Source of the DNA: Bedellia somnulentella
Taxonomy: Eukaryota > Arthropoda > Insecta > Lepidoptera > Bedelliidae
Length of the DNA stretch: 64,000 nucleotides
Direction of reading: 5' to 3'
NCBI GenBank assembly: GCA_963576735.1
Contig: OY755179.1
Location: 5,022,001 to 5,086,000 of the forward strand
Shown: positions 1 through 10,060 of the stretch, piece after piece
Position numbering within the stretch: the stretch's first letter is position 1
How the letters are laid out: each line of letters starts with the position of its first letter
Program-made: the position numbers and the translations under genes
Notes under the pieces: model-generated
What the model saw: the letters and a program-made list of their open reading frames with translations, nothing else
Databases searched by the model: none
Told to the model about the DNA's origin: nothing

Positions 1-103
1 TTTATTATCGATTCTGATTATAATTTATACACTACTTACCAATACCATTATATGAAAACTGATATTTTAAGCCTTTTTTGTTTATTGTTTGTGTTAAATA
101 AAC

Positions 104-140
104 TGTCACATGACTAAGCCCAAGTACAACTCAGCCATCT
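104..140 (-). repeat. SINE-A fragment
   Basis: A short piece matching the central part of SINE-A (the stretch that reads tgtcacatgactaag on this strand). It breaks off about 40 bases before an RTE-like LINE fragment. Too short to say more. Confidence 0.5.
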
Positions 141-177
141 GGATAGAATTAGGATAACAACTATGCGCATAATATAA

Positions 178-415
178 ATACATATAATGACGCCATTAGT
201 TGCCATTGGGGTGAGCAGAGGCTATCAATCGCCGCTTGGCACATTCCTTGAAAACCTCTCTGGCTTGATTTACATCCATAAATAGTTTCATACATGCCCT
301 TTTATAGATCATACTTCGGGCGCCCGCTTTTTTAAGCAATTATTTATTTAATATAAATATGTCATCCGTGGTCGTTCTTCGCTGATATTACCATCCATAT
401 GAATTATAGTTCTAC
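178..415 (-). mobile_element. RTE-like LINE, 3' fragment
   Basis: About 240 bases match the 3' end of the RTE-like LINE at 36855-38567. They cover the last codons, the CCC/GGG hairpin and the start of the tail. The piece is 5' truncated and diverged, with no open frame. Confidence 0.7.
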
Positions 416-704
416 ATAATAAAATATTTCAGTTTAAATTTCCAACTACAGCCCTGTTTTTCCTAAGTCGGATCAGAATATAGGTCGAGAGCCATCGCAC
501 ATCTCTTACGACTTGTTGTAACAGCTTACACTGAACAACACCTGCTTAGATCGCTTGTTTATATTTACTTAGCGATCGATATTTGCATTCGGCTCTTGGC
601 CTTTTACATTTAATCCAAAAGGTTACCTAATAAGGAACGTTTTTAACATCACGTGATAATTGGTCTTGCATAATTAAAATAAAACTTCTCTCTAAACTCA
701 AACT

Positions 705-869
705 CAAACACTACGCCGTATAACATGGAACGGATGGCAGAGGTACTAATACTTCTGCACATCACTATTGTCACCTGGTGTTCAGATTACCCACGTCTTG
801 CACGGAGGGAGCACAAGACATAGGGGCAGGCTGTCTGTGTTTCGGTACTAAAACACTGTCACATGATTT
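705..869 (-). mobile_element. SINE-A, 3' half, split by SINE-C
   Basis: This is the 3' half of an old SINE-A copy, from the terminal hairpin to the central gtgacagtgt region. The rest of the same copy continues at 1021. The break carries a 15-base repeat with one mismatch, 855-869 and 1021-1035, the expected target duplication of the inserted SINE-C. Confidence 0.75.
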
Positions 870-1020
870 AAATCTTTTTTAAATCTTTTTGTTCATGAAA
901 ATTTTTGTTCATTGACACGGTGGCTCAATTGGCAGAGCGTCGGGGCGTATACCCGAGGTCGCGGGTTCGATTCCCGTCTGTTTTGAATTTTTTCTTTCCT
1001 TTATTTATTCTTTATTTATT
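870..1020 (+). mobile_element. SINE-C copy with complete tRNA-like cloverleaf
   Basis: A 151-bp insertion inside SINE-A, flanked by a 15-base target duplication. From about 916 it holds a tRNA-like sequence: D arm, a CGGG/CCCG anticodon stem, and a T arm with gggttcgattccc. In this copy the 7-base anticodon loop has GTA at the anticodon position. The 3' tail is built of ctttcctttattta. The same tail follows the tRNA-like part elsewhere in the window, so this is a retroposed SINE, not a tRNA gene. Confidence 0.75.
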
Positions 1021-1160
1021 ACTGTCACATGACTTAGCACAAATTAGCCATGTAAGTTTCCTTACTATTTTTGCCTTCATCGTTAACAACCATGATAAAT
1101 TAACCAAACCTCTAACTTACAGAAAAACATATTGGTGTAGGCCCGACCCAGAATTTAAAT
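1021..1160 (-). mobile_element. SINE-A, 5' half of split copy
   Basis: Continues the copy that begins at 705. It runs from the target duplication through the gttaacaacc region to the gtgtaggcccgaccc end of the tRNA-like head. The head itself is truncated. Confidence 0.7.
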
Positions 1161-1660
1161 AGTGATTGGGAAAAAATATTAAAATTACCCCTGTGTGGCT
1201 GGTCTTTGCCTACCCCATTGCGGTTGAGTACCTGTATGTAGGCATTATATACTTGACTTGTATTTATTACGCGCTCAACATTTGTATTCGCTTTGGAACA
1301 TAACATACTTTGTATTCAGAAATAGTACCGTTTTTTTATAAAATAATATTCAAAATAGGTTTATAATGTTGGTATTTCCAATTCTTAATCCCTAGCTGCT
1401 TATTTAGTGATCAACAATGAACATATAGATAAATAGATAACTCATTTATTTAAATTAACAAACACCATGCAACAAAAGCAATAATTTTTAGCACAAATTT
1501 GAATTACATCATTTTTAAAGTAAAAATTAGTGCTATGGTAACACAAACTAGGTCCTAACTCAGCGCTTGATATTGCCAAGAGGCAAAACACTAGCTTTCA
1601 GTTAAGACTCACATTACACAATCTCTAACCATAAAATAATATCCTTACAAAAATTATGTG
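1161..1660. other. AT-rich stretch, nothing recognised
   Basis: No convincing ORF, RNA or repeat family seen. A few (AAAT)n-like runs are present. Confidence 0.4.
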
Positions 1661-1664
1661 CTAA

Positions 1665-2040
1665 TAAATAAAGGATAAATAAAGGAAAGAATAATTTCGA
1701 CACAGGCGGGCATCGAACCCGCGACCTCGAGTATACGCCCCCGTCGCACTGCCGTGAAATTCTTCTATCCTTTATTTCTTTTACATATTCGGAAGGCCAC
1801 TTGTCTGAGGTAGATAAAGTAAAGTCACAAATTCGGAGGTAGGGAACGCAAACACTACTTGTGAAAGTGTAAAAGAAACAAAGGATAGAAGAATTTCGCA
1901 CTGGCAGCCATTGACACGGTAACTCAATTGGCAGAGCGACGGGGGCTTATACCCGAGGTCGCGGGTTCGTTTCCCGCCTGTGTCGAAATTTTTCTTTCCT
2001 TTATTTATTAGTAATAATCCCCACATGAGGTTTTCATAAA
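1665..2040 (-). mobile_element. SINE-C fold-back form with two opposed tRNA-like modules
   Basis: Two tRNA-like modules face in opposite directions, about 1690-1757 on the minus strand and 1913-1984 on the plus strand. Each is flanked outward by a ctttcctttattta tail. The inner arms (ggatagaagaattt and its complement) also pair, so the whole unit is a long interrupted palindrome. The cctcatgtgggg head seen on other SINE-C copies lies on the right. It could be two SINE-C copies joined tail-out or one fold-back element. Confidence 0.6.
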
Positions 2041-2111
2041 CAAAAACATTAAAAAAAAAATTTGTGTCCCTTACATTTGAAGGAAAATAAATAAATAAGG
2101 GAAAATACAGT
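2009..2111. repeat. 103-bp direct repeat, copy 1
   Basis: Nearly identical to 2571-2674. It starts with the SINE-C head in reverse and continues into an A-rich stretch ending agggaaaatacag. Confidence 0.85.
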
Positions 2112-2569
2112 TACGTTTGTAAACCTCTCACTCATCTCTAATTTAAAAAAGGTAACATTATTACCTATTCAATAAAAAAAGAATCATAGACATCGGTAGA
2201 GAAACACCGAAATTATACATAAAATAAGCCATCGCGCCCGTGACCAAAACCAAATCTTTCCTAATTTACATATAACATACTAGATGGCGCCAGTAGTTGC
2301 ATCCTACATCACGTAATGATTAATTTTTTAGATTGTTATAAATACTTCATAGCGTTTTATTCCAAAATTTGCTATTAAACGGAAATACTGATCCGTTCAT
2401 TAAAGCGCATTCAAAATCACCAAACTACACGGTTTAGGGAGTGCTATAAATTTTTATAAATTGAAAACATTGCGCTGAATTTCACAATGCTTGAGCAGTG
2501 ACTGAAGAAAGAAACCTCAGATATTTAAAAAAACAACGCTACCCGTGCGAAGCTGGGACGATCCACTAG
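2112..2569 (+). mobile_element. Helitron-like 3' terminus with unresolved body
   Basis: The right edge has Helitron 3' features: a short GC-rich segment (acccgtgcgaagctggg) followed by CTAG and then T at 2570. The matching TC left end could not be fixed. The segment sits exactly between the two 103-bp direct repeats. Confidence 0.45.
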
Positions 2570-2570
2570 T

Positions 2571-2674
2571 TAGTAATAATCCCCACATGAGGTTTCCATG
2601 AACAAAAACATTAAAAAAAAATTTTTGTGTCCCTTACATTTGAAGGAAAATAAATAAATAAGGGAAAATACAGT
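2571..2674. repeat. 103-bp direct repeat, copy 2
   Basis: Second copy of the unit at 2009-2111, differing by a few bases. It begins one base after the Helitron-type CTAG terminus. Confidence 0.85.
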
Positions 2675-2699
2675 AAATTAAAAACAATTACAACTTCAA

Positions 2700-2960
2700 T
2701 CTATACTAATATTATAAAGCTGAAGAGTTTGTTTGTTTGAACGCTAGGATCTCAGGAACTACCTAATCAAATTGAAATATTCTTTTTGTGTTGGATAGTC
2801 TATTTATTGAGGAAGGTTTTAGGCTATATATCATCACGCTGCAACCAACAGGAGCAAACTATCAGCGAATAATGTTTCAAAAACGGGGATAATTATTCAT
2901 ACTAAGGCTTCCGTTGTGTGCGCTACGTAAACGGTTTAAGTTACCCAAAAAAATGTATTA
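2700..2960 (+). mobile_element. Helitron-like 5' end (right end missing)
   Basis: Starts tctatactaatattataaa after an A, the widespread left-end motif of lepidopteran Helitron-like elements (family knowledge), followed by a gtttgtttg run. No CTRR terminus follows, so the right part is lost or replaced. The right edge given is approximate. Confidence 0.5.
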
Positions 2961-3192
2961 AAGAATTATTTCTCTTTAAATGATCTAAAAAAATGCCCGC
3001 GACAGTATATGTCTAACTTTTAAGTTTCACTTACTATAACCATTTTTATGGTAAATAAATTTGGTCGAATTTAATGCATAATTGCCATAATGTTTTATCA
3101 ACATAATATTAATATTTATCCAAAAATAATTAAAAATATTTACATAGACAATTTACAACCTAAATTAAAATATAAAACTAAATAAATACCTA
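2961..3192 (-). other. Probable 3' UTR of the REL-endonuclease LINE
   Basis: AT-rich sequence downstream of the 967-codon ORF. No poly(A) or microsatellite tail marks the element end, so the 3' boundary and target duplication are unknown. Confidence 0.35.
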
Positions 3193-6096
3193 CTAAAGAT
3201 GGAAAATTTCATGAAATTCATCGCTCTCGCAAAGCGGTATCGTGCCTAAAATACTGGCAGCATTTCCTCTTTGAATGGCTATGCTAATTCGTTGGCCGAG
3301 GTAGCTGCCAGCCCGAGGATCACCACTGACTTCCACTAGGCGGGCTGAGAGATCTTTTAAGAAAACCCGCGCCTCGTTGCCCCATGTGCCGAGAGTTTCA
3401 ACGGCGAATGGAATAAAATGATAATCATTCAGTAATCCAGAATATTTTCGACGTTTGAAACTCTCGGCATTGGCTGCAGCAGCACCTGTTTGCGATGCCG
3501 ACCCTGATAAATGGCAAGGCGCTAGGGTATCAACACACGTTGCATCCCATATTAACGCCCTGCCATTCCTCCAAGGCAACAAAGTCATACCGTCCGGTCT
3601 CTTGCCATCGTCCCGTATCAACCCAGGGGGTTCCAAAACAGCTGGTACATGGACGCTGACAAGAGCCCGACGGATGATATCGTTGAGGGCAGCATGGCGT
3701 GACAGGCGACCTGCACTGCGGGGGCATGAAAGACCGTGGTGACCCTGAAGATCGACTTGCACTCCACAGCGGCAGCGATGAATTTCATTGATTTGGGCAC
3801 CAATTCTCAGACAGACCCCCAAACAAAAAGTAGACCTATCGAGAAGGGTACCAATCGCCTCAGATGGTAACGCATTCAACCAATAACCCGACTCAGGCTC
3901 TGCAGAAGCCATAAGACGAGCACGCTGTGCGGGGTCGGAAGCAGAATTCAAAAGGTTTAATTGAATCCGTCCGCACAGTATGTCATCCCATGACCTCTGG
4001 CTAGCCAATTTTGTCGGGATAGAAGAATTGGAACCAAGCATGGATATCCAAGCAATCTTGGCATCGCTCATTCCACTGACCTCGGCCTCACCTAAAGAGG
4101 GACTGATAATTTGATGGTATAGGGTCATAGTGGAATGCACAGATGACAAGAAAGCTGGTAAAGCCACATCGGATGTTTTGCGAATACCCAGGCCACCAAA
4201 ACGAACTGGAAGGGAAGCCTGAGCCCAGCTGTTGTCATCGAATTTACAATTTAGGATTTTGCTTAAAGTATCTTGTATAATGTTGTCCAAATCATTTAAT
4301 GCCGAAACATGCCTCCAGATGTCGCAACACCTTAATACATATGTAAATTTAGGAACAAACAAACAGAATTTAATAAGCGTGTAGGCCAAATGTGGATTGA
4401 TAGTTTGCAGGCGTTCTGAAGATTGATTGAATTTTGAAATTTTATCTTTAACAAAACCGGGCACTGAATCCTCGTTCAGAGGGGCACCTAGAAGATGGAG
4501 CGAATCATCACTAAGGATTGTAATATTTGGGGCTATTTCATTGAATTTTTGTATAATCTGAGATTTATTTTCGTCTGTAAGGCTTTTATTTATATATAAT
4601 TCGCATTTGTCAAAATTTAAATCAAGGCCAATAGAAGAAAAACTCAATTTTAAATTCTCAAGGTCTTTTAAAACTATGTTTGCATTTCCACCTAAGGTTC
4701 CATCGTCTAGGTACCACACATTGAACTTGGAGGCGAGAGATTCAATGAGTGGATGAATGGCTAGGCTGAATATTGCTGGCCCCAGGGGGTCACCTTGTTG
4801 GCAACCGACACACGATTTTATTAAATTTTGTTTATATAATAAATTTGAGGGTTTTTTATAGCTCTGCCAAACATAATTAAAAATTGAAGGTGCTTTTTCT
4901 TTCACTTGAGCCAACAAGGCGGCCCGATCTACTGAATTGAATGCGTTTTTCACATCCACCTTCAAAAGGACTTCGCCGGCGCCGTGTGCGATGTACGTCC
5001 GAGCCGAATGAACCGCGGCTTCACAACCACCGCGTGTGCCAAACCCCAGTTGTACTGGTTCAAAGTATGTTCTTAAATCTACGAGAATATATTTACAACA
5101 AATTTTTGACACGACGCGGCGAATTGTGTTACCGACAGCAATCGGTCGTATCCCTCCATCTTTTTTTTTTAAAGCGCATAGATTCGCACCATATAACAAA
5201 TCTAATATATCGTCACAGACAAGGCCAGACAACATAAGGTTTACTAAGCGGGTCAACTGTCCAAGTAACGTATCCCTGTGCTCCCCGCCGGCCCCACACA
5301 GAAGATCTTTGAGATGTTGTGGTGTGAGACCATCGAGGCCACCTGCAGACCCGTTCTTAAAGGACAGTATCGCCGCCAGCGTATCCTGTGCCGTCGCCTC
5401 GGGTGTGACGCTATATTGGTTTGGAGCATCTGGCAAGTTGATGTCACTCCTTGAAGGCGGATGCTTAGCCTGAAGCGATAGCAGCGTTTCTGACGTCTCT
5501 GGTGCTAAGGTATCGCTTGAAAATAATAATTGTGCAGCACCTCTGATATCTCCATCTGAAATTTTGTTTTTTATTTTACGGTTTATGTCGAAAGCTTGTT
5601 GTGGGTATTTTTTGATGATGGTTGTGTCCAAAGGAATTGAGCAATTATTTTTAATTGTCTGCGTAAGGGATAATTTAGAACTTTTTGGTGCGTGTAAAGT
5701 TTTGAAACAAAACAAGAATAGGTTTTTCCAGCTTTGAAAGTCATTGTTGTCAACCACGGCCTTTACAGCTTTGGTGAGTGATAATGTAACTGAATATCGG
5801 GCTCCTCGGGGTATTCTTTTAACTATGGGAATTGATGATTTTAATTTTGACAATAGTTTCCAAAATGATTGTGTATCTTCATGGGGGCTTGTATCAATTA
5901 AATCATTAAGAGATGGTGATGAATCTTGCAAAATTACTTGAGATGTAATGCGCTGATTGTGGCATTTTGATATGTGTATATTAAGCCCACGTTTTCCCTT
6001 AAAAAACCGTGGTTCACAACAATGAGGACATTTTTCTAACTGTGACGATACCGTAGCTCCAGTTTGAGAATTAGCACTCAAATCATCTATAGGCAT
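3193..6096 (-). CDS. Intact non-LTR retrotransposon ORF, C2H2-RT-REL endonuclease (HERO/R2-like)
   Basis: One uninterrupted 967-residue ORF. Residues 23-45 form a CPHC...HISKCH zinc finger, the usual N-terminal DNA-binding finger of this group. Reverse transcriptase motifs follow: VDVKNAFNS (380-388), GCQQGDPLGP (431-440) and YLDDG (462-466). The C-terminal part has the C-C-H-C knuckle CRCG...HHGLSC (775-791) and KRPDG (832-836) followed by LIWDATCVDT, the pattern of restriction-like endonucleases in R2, R4, CRE, NeSL and HERO elements. In such elements this single protein nicks the target and copies its RNA there. No apurinic-type endonuclease is present. The start is the first ATG in frame. 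I favour a HERO-like clade but cannot place it firmly. An intact frame of this length suggests recent activity. Confidence 0.85.
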   Translation of the reverse strand: MPIDDLSANSQTGATVSSQLEKCPHCCEPRFFKGKRGLNIHISKCHNQRITSQVILQDSSPSLNDLIDTSPHEDTQSFWKLLSKLKSSIPIVKRIPRGARYSVTLSLTKAVKAVVDNNDFQSWKNLFLFCFKTLHAPKSSKLSLTQTIKNNCSIPLDTTIIKKYPQQAFDINRKIKNKISDGDIRGAAQLLFSSDTLAPETSETLLSLQAKHPPSRSDINLPDAPNQYSVTPEATAQDTLAAILSFKNGSAGGLDGLTPQHLKDLLCGAGGEHRDTLLGQLTRLVNLMLSGLVCDDILDLLYGANLCALKKKDGGIRPIAVGNTIRRVVSKICCKYILVDLRTYFEPVQLGFGTRGGCEAAVHSARTYIAHGAGEVLLKVDVKNAFNSVDRAALLAQVKEKAPSIFNYVWQSYKKPSNLLYKQNLIKSCVGCQQGDPLGPAIFSLAIHPLIESLASKFNVWYLDDGTLGGNANIVLKDLENLKLSFSSIGLDLNFDKCELYINKSLTDENKSQIIQKFNEIAPNITILSDDSLHLLGAPLNEDSVPGFVKDKISKFNQSSERLQTINPHLAYTLIKFCLFVPKFTYVLRCCDIWRHVSALNDLDNIIQDTLSKILNCKFDDNSWAQASLPVRFGGLGIRKTSDVALPAFLSSVHSTMTLYHQIISPSLGEAEVSGMSDAKIAWISMLGSNSSIPTKLASQRSWDDILCGRIQLNLLNSASDPAQRARLMASAEPESGYWLNALPSEAIGTLLDRSTFCLGVCLRIGAQINEIHRCRCGVQVDLQGHHGLSCPRSAGRLSRHAALNDIIRRALVSVHVPAVLEPPGLIRDDGKRPDGMTLLPWRNGRALIWDATCVDTLAPCHLSGSASQTGAAAANAESFKRRKYSGLLNDYHFIPFAVETLGTWGNEARVFLKDLSARLVEVSGDPRAGSYLGQRISIAIQRGNAASILGTIPLCESDEFHEIFHL

Positions 6097-6856
6097 ACCA
6101 ATAAAAAATCATATAAAAATAATATTATAAAATCTTCATGGACTTGTTTTCGTGTTGTTCTTTGCAGGGTTTTTTACTTTTCCGTCAATAGCTCAGCCGG
6201 TAAATGACAGTTTCTATGGAGATGGTAATAGTCGCCTAGGAGATTGTATAGTTGCCATGGAGATCCATAAACGAAAATACTGCGCAACTCAAATTGTTTA
6301 TTTTCACTTGTCAATAAAATTTCACTATTTTGATTTTGACGAAAATATTTATGATGCTTGCCAAATATCCAACAAAAATTTATGTAGGTTCACTTCTCAG
6401 TTTTTAAAATATATTTTTATTTGTGTCAATTATCACAATTTACCGTGATATCATCAGAAATTAATAATTTTAGTGAGCACGATGTGTACGTGACCTAGTA
6501 TGTTTGTTGTTTTTTTACGTTAAATATACGTATTTAACTAGTTTCTAAGTATAACTCATTCATATTAGCTTTGAAAACTTTGTCAAATATACAATACAAT
6601 ATGATTTCAGAAAGACTACGTTACTTTGATATAGACTCTGACTATCATTCAAATAAATATGTTGTTGATTGAGAGTATTTAATTGAGAACAAAATTGTCC
6701 TTGACATCACCTCATTTAAATAAACATCTTAGAAGATAATACAATTTTAAAATTACTCCGTAACAAAATTTACACGCGTGCATGAAGCGCAAGACAAGAC
6801 GCTGCGCTGGCCGGCCAGCGAGGTCACCTGCGCGAGAAAATTATGTTTAAGCCTAA
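6097..6856. other. 5' flank of the LINE ORF and unassigned DNA
   Basis: The first 150-200 bases upstream of the ORF are likely its 5' UTR. A 98-codon frame at 6152-6448 resembles nothing recognised and looks fortuitous. The rest shows nothing. Confidence 0.3.
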
Positions 6857-7254
6857 TCCTATTAATATTATAAATGTGAAAGTTTAGATGTTTATGTTTT
6901 TGTAGCTAAATGAAGACTAATTCACAGAACACATTTAAAATAAAATTTACAGGAAGCAAGATAATGATCTAATTAACACAATAGGACACTTTTTATCCCA
7001 GAAAAATTAAGAGATCAATAAATTTTCTTTAAAAATGGTTTTAAATAGACTAACTGACTAAGAATCAATGCTCAGCCGAAACTACTATACTTATAAACTT
7101 AAAACTTATGAAGTGAAAAAATTGTGAGGACGCTATGAAAAACACCTTTTTTCTCATCGCATGACAGAGACCCTCAACAGGTCAGTTGAATATTTCAGTT
7201 TGATGACGTGAAAGTCTACACTTTTGACAGTGCGAAGTCTGTGGGGTCAGCTAG
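6857..7254 (+). mobile_element. Short non-autonomous Helitron-like element
   Basis: A 398-bp unit starting tcctattaatattataaatg and ending gtggggtcagCTAG, sitting between A (6856) and T (7255). TC...CTAG between A and T, with no inverted repeats or target duplication, is the Helitron signature. It encodes no Rep/helicase, so any movement would have depended on an element elsewhere. Confidence 0.7.
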
Positions 7255-7666
7255 TTATAATAATAAAATTCAATTATACTAAAGTACATATTGTAGTGGA
7301 AACATATAAATATATAAACATATACCTTTATTAAAATCTCAAGTTTAATATAATCTTGTATTCCTTTATTACGTACCTTTTTGTTTGCAATTAGTTGGAA
7401 ACTTTGTTACCGGAAAGCGAGGAAAGAATAAAACTCCACGAACCTAACTTTTTAGGTAGTCTTGAAACACTTTCTTTGCGTCGACAATTTATTACTCTGG
7501 AGGGAACCACAAATTGTGGATTCAATCAAACAAAATTATTACGTAGGTCGTTTTTGAAACAAATATAAAGAAAATAGCTTTGTACTGAACTTCTCACTAG
7601 GGAGTCGATTGTTACGGTTTAATTTAAATGAGAAATGAATATATTTATTGTTCTCATGTGTACATG
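7255..7666. other. Unassigned AT-rich DNA
   Basis: No coding or repeat signal recognised between the Helitron end and the 34-base inverted repeat. Confidence 0.3.
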
Positions 7667-7700
7667 TCGACGCTAGAAAGGCAGAATGTATTAAGCGCCA
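7667..7700 (+). repeat. 34-bp perfect inverted repeat, left copy
   Basis: Exact reverse complement of 10959-10992, 3.3 kb away. Contains aatgtattaagcgcca, which recurs at 10851-10866. May be a terminal inverted repeat of an unknown DNA transposon. Confidence 0.85.
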
Positions 7701-8152
7701 TTTCATAAAATGTCCACCAGAGCAATTTAAAGTTTAAGTTTTTTGAAAAAAAATCATATTTCTGTAAATAAGGCAGATATTGCTTTGAAAATGAAAACAG
7801 TTATAATTGCAAAGATTTTCCATGTATTCCTGTAAAAATAAAAGTTCTACATCTTCTATTTACAAAAATAAGTCGGTCAGGTAAAATTGGCTGAAGCGAC
7901 ATCATATTTTTCGATTATTCCCATGCAAAATAGGTTTAACGACCAATTAGATGTGACCACCAGAGGGACAAAATGTTTTAATTATTTTACGTTACTTTAA
8001 ATATTCCATAAGAACGAAATAAACAGACTGTACAGAACAAATGTGTCGGAGCAGAATGTCTTATGGCGTGAGTAACTTGGTATTTGGACATAATATTTAA
8101 ATTTTATTAATATATAAATATACTTATTTTCACTTATTTTATATATACTTAT
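7701..8152. other. Interior of inverted-repeat unit, left part
   Basis: AT-rich with a weak internal echo: ccaccagag occurs at about 7713 and 7958, and a degenerate gcagaatgtcttatggcg at about 8051 resembles the inverted repeat. No ORF recognised. Confidence 0.3.
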
Positions 8153-8758
8153 TGTTTACAAGGGATGGAAAATGTGATGAAGACATTGAAAGAAGAGTGA
8201 AAAAGGGTAATGCGGTAAATGGAGCAATGAATAGGCTAATGATCAGTCAATCGGTGGTGTCTGAAAAGGCCCGAATGGCTGTACATGATGCTGTTCTTGT
8301 TCCTACGCTTATGTATGGAAGCGAATGTTGGGTGTGGCAGAAGAAGCATGAGAGCAGAGTGAATGCAGTAGAGATAAGGTCCCTCAGAAAAATTTGTAAT
8401 GTTAGATTGTGTGACCGAGTGAGAAATAGTGTTATTCGTGAAAAGTGTGGTGTGAAAGATGATATTGTAAGATAGATAGAAAAAGGAATGTTGAGATGGT
8501 TTGGGCACAAAGAGAGTATGGATGATAGAAAATTGGCAAAAGGGATACTAGAGGACGACCACGGAGAACACACTTGGACCAAATTGAGGAGTGCTCAAAA
8601 AGGCTGGCGTCCGAAGTATGAAGAACAAAAGAGCATGTATGAAAAGATTGATGGATGTAAACGAAGCTAGAGAGGTTTGTCAGGATCGTACGAAGTGGCG
8701 ATCGATAGTCTCTGCCTAACCCAATGGGAATTAATGGCGTGAGTATATGTATGTATGT
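8153..8758 (+). pseudogene. RTE-like LINE, 5'-truncated C-terminal and 3' fragment
   Basis: Encodes the region after the RT catalytic box: FTRDGKCDEDIERRVKKGN, then LMYGSECWVWQKKHESRVNA, and the LRWFGH region. These match residues about 383 onward of the copy at 36855-38567. A stop and frameshifts break the frame near 8475. The 3' end is complete: ccaatggg hairpin, ggcgtgag, then a tatgtatgt tail at about 8740-8758. It is truncated at its 5' end, as usual for LINE insertions. It lies inside the inverted-repeat pair 7667/10992 and so probably inserted into that unit. Confidence 0.85.
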
Positions 8759-9250
8759 ACTTATTTTTAGTAATGGTTTCATTGCAATATCAAAATTATT
8801 CTACAGTAACAATCATATTTTAAGCTTAAATATTTTTTGGAAGTATTCCTGATAAGATACATTCTTGTTTTGCCACATTTAAAAACGTTACAGAAATACG
8901 ACGCATAAACATTATTATTAAGTATAGTTTTAATTTTTCAGTCTTCATTCAGTTTTTTTTACCATAAGATCATATAAAATATCAGGTTTTCTTATCAGTA
9001 TTAATCAATAAACTTACTTATCCCCAAAAAAAACAGATCTGTTACTTAGGGTAAAAAAAACACATTAAATATAGAAGAATCGTGAAAGCTTCATCATCAA
9101 CATTATCTTTAAAATCAGTATCTCGCAAAGTCTATTTAGCATTGCAAGGTTGTAGGCTAAAGTATTCTTCATTGTATCTCCGTGGCATGGCGAATGTCTT
9201 ACAAAGCTTCATTCAATCATCATGTTTTTATTTTGGGTGTTTTTGTTTGC
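8759..9250. other. Interior of inverted-repeat unit, unassigned
   Basis: AT-rich sequence with no recognised coding or repeat content. Confidence 0.3.
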
Positions 9251-9494
9251 TGTGTAGTGTCGGTTTAGAATAGCACTACCCCATTTCTTCCGGTGGGTGT
9301 ACGTAAGAGGCGAATAACGGTATGGGGCTTTTAAGGAATTCTCGGGCGACGCGGTTGGAGACCCATCACCAAACCTTTATCTCACCATCTTTTCCCCACT
9401 GAACTTTCCAAACGTGGCTGAGGAATTTCTAATTCCTTAGCTCTGGCTTCCCCATCTAGGGATTCATAGCCGTGAGTATATGTATGTATGTATG
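9251..9494 (+). mobile_element. SINE-B, full length
   Basis: Begins tgtgtagtgtcgg, contains tttttgggcgatgcggttgg-type sequence (here diverged) and cccatctaggg, and ends cgtgagtatatgtatgtatg. SINE-B has no open frame. Confidence 0.9.
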
Positions 9495-9624
9495 TCTGTT
9501 TTTGTATAGGGATAGGGAGTCTGTTATTGTATAAGTTATCTTCAAGGCGTCTGTTTCTACTGATAACTTCTTCTTTTTCTGCAAAAGCAGAGTCGCTCAT
9601 GTCATTTTTCTTACAATGCTTGAC

Positions 9625-10060
9625 ATGTTCTCTTTAAAAGTTGATATTCGGACCTTACTGATTTTACCAGCAAAATTGTTTTTTTTAATATTTATCAGCT
9701 ATAGAGTCCCAAGCCTGGAAATGACTGTAAGATAGTACTTCTACATTGTATGATTTGGGATTCTTTCTCGCTAGCTCAAATACTGTTGCCCATTTTGTGA
9801 AGGCGCAAAGACAATCATGTTTTCTACGCTTATTTCGATTTTAGCATGAACACTGTCTACAGGTATAGAAGTATGACCCGGCAGCAGAAAATTCATTCGT
9901 ATTGTTTTAATATGTTTACATGCCTGCACCGCTGTGTGAACCGCTGCAAAAACTATAAAATTCTTTACCGTCTGCCGTTCATCAACCATTGTGAGGATAG
10001 TCGCAATTTCATTACCACCTCGTTCCCATCAGCTTCTCCCCATGTGTAACAATATAGTTC
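9625..10060 (-). pseudogene. Decayed DUF7869-like (probable transposon) coding remnant
   Basis: Reading the minus strand across at least two frameshifts gives a YTWGEADG-like segment, FIVFAAVHTAVQ, then KTIRMNFLLPGHTSIPVDSVH, then TVFELARKNPKSYNVEVLSY and SHFQAWDSIADKY. The order GHT...D(S/T)VH...ARKNP is how I remember the DUF7869 proteins that are abundant in insect genomes and often linked to mobile DNA (recalled, not searched). The usual SDNC/GQN site appears lost (AAVHTAVQ). No intact frame remains. Lying inside the 34-base inverted repeats, it may be the former transposase-side gene of that unit. Confidence 0.5.

Noticed and set aside
917..985. Functional tRNA gene
   Set aside because: The cloverleaf is good, but the sequence carries the SINE-C tail, has a target duplication, and recurs with the same flanks at 1913, 28258 and 33651.
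905..1162. 85-codon ORF
   Set aside because: Runs through the junction of SINE-C and SINE-A; no coding pattern.
8236..8582. Minus-strand ORFs over the LINE fragment
   Set aside because: Shadow frames opposite RTE coding sequence.
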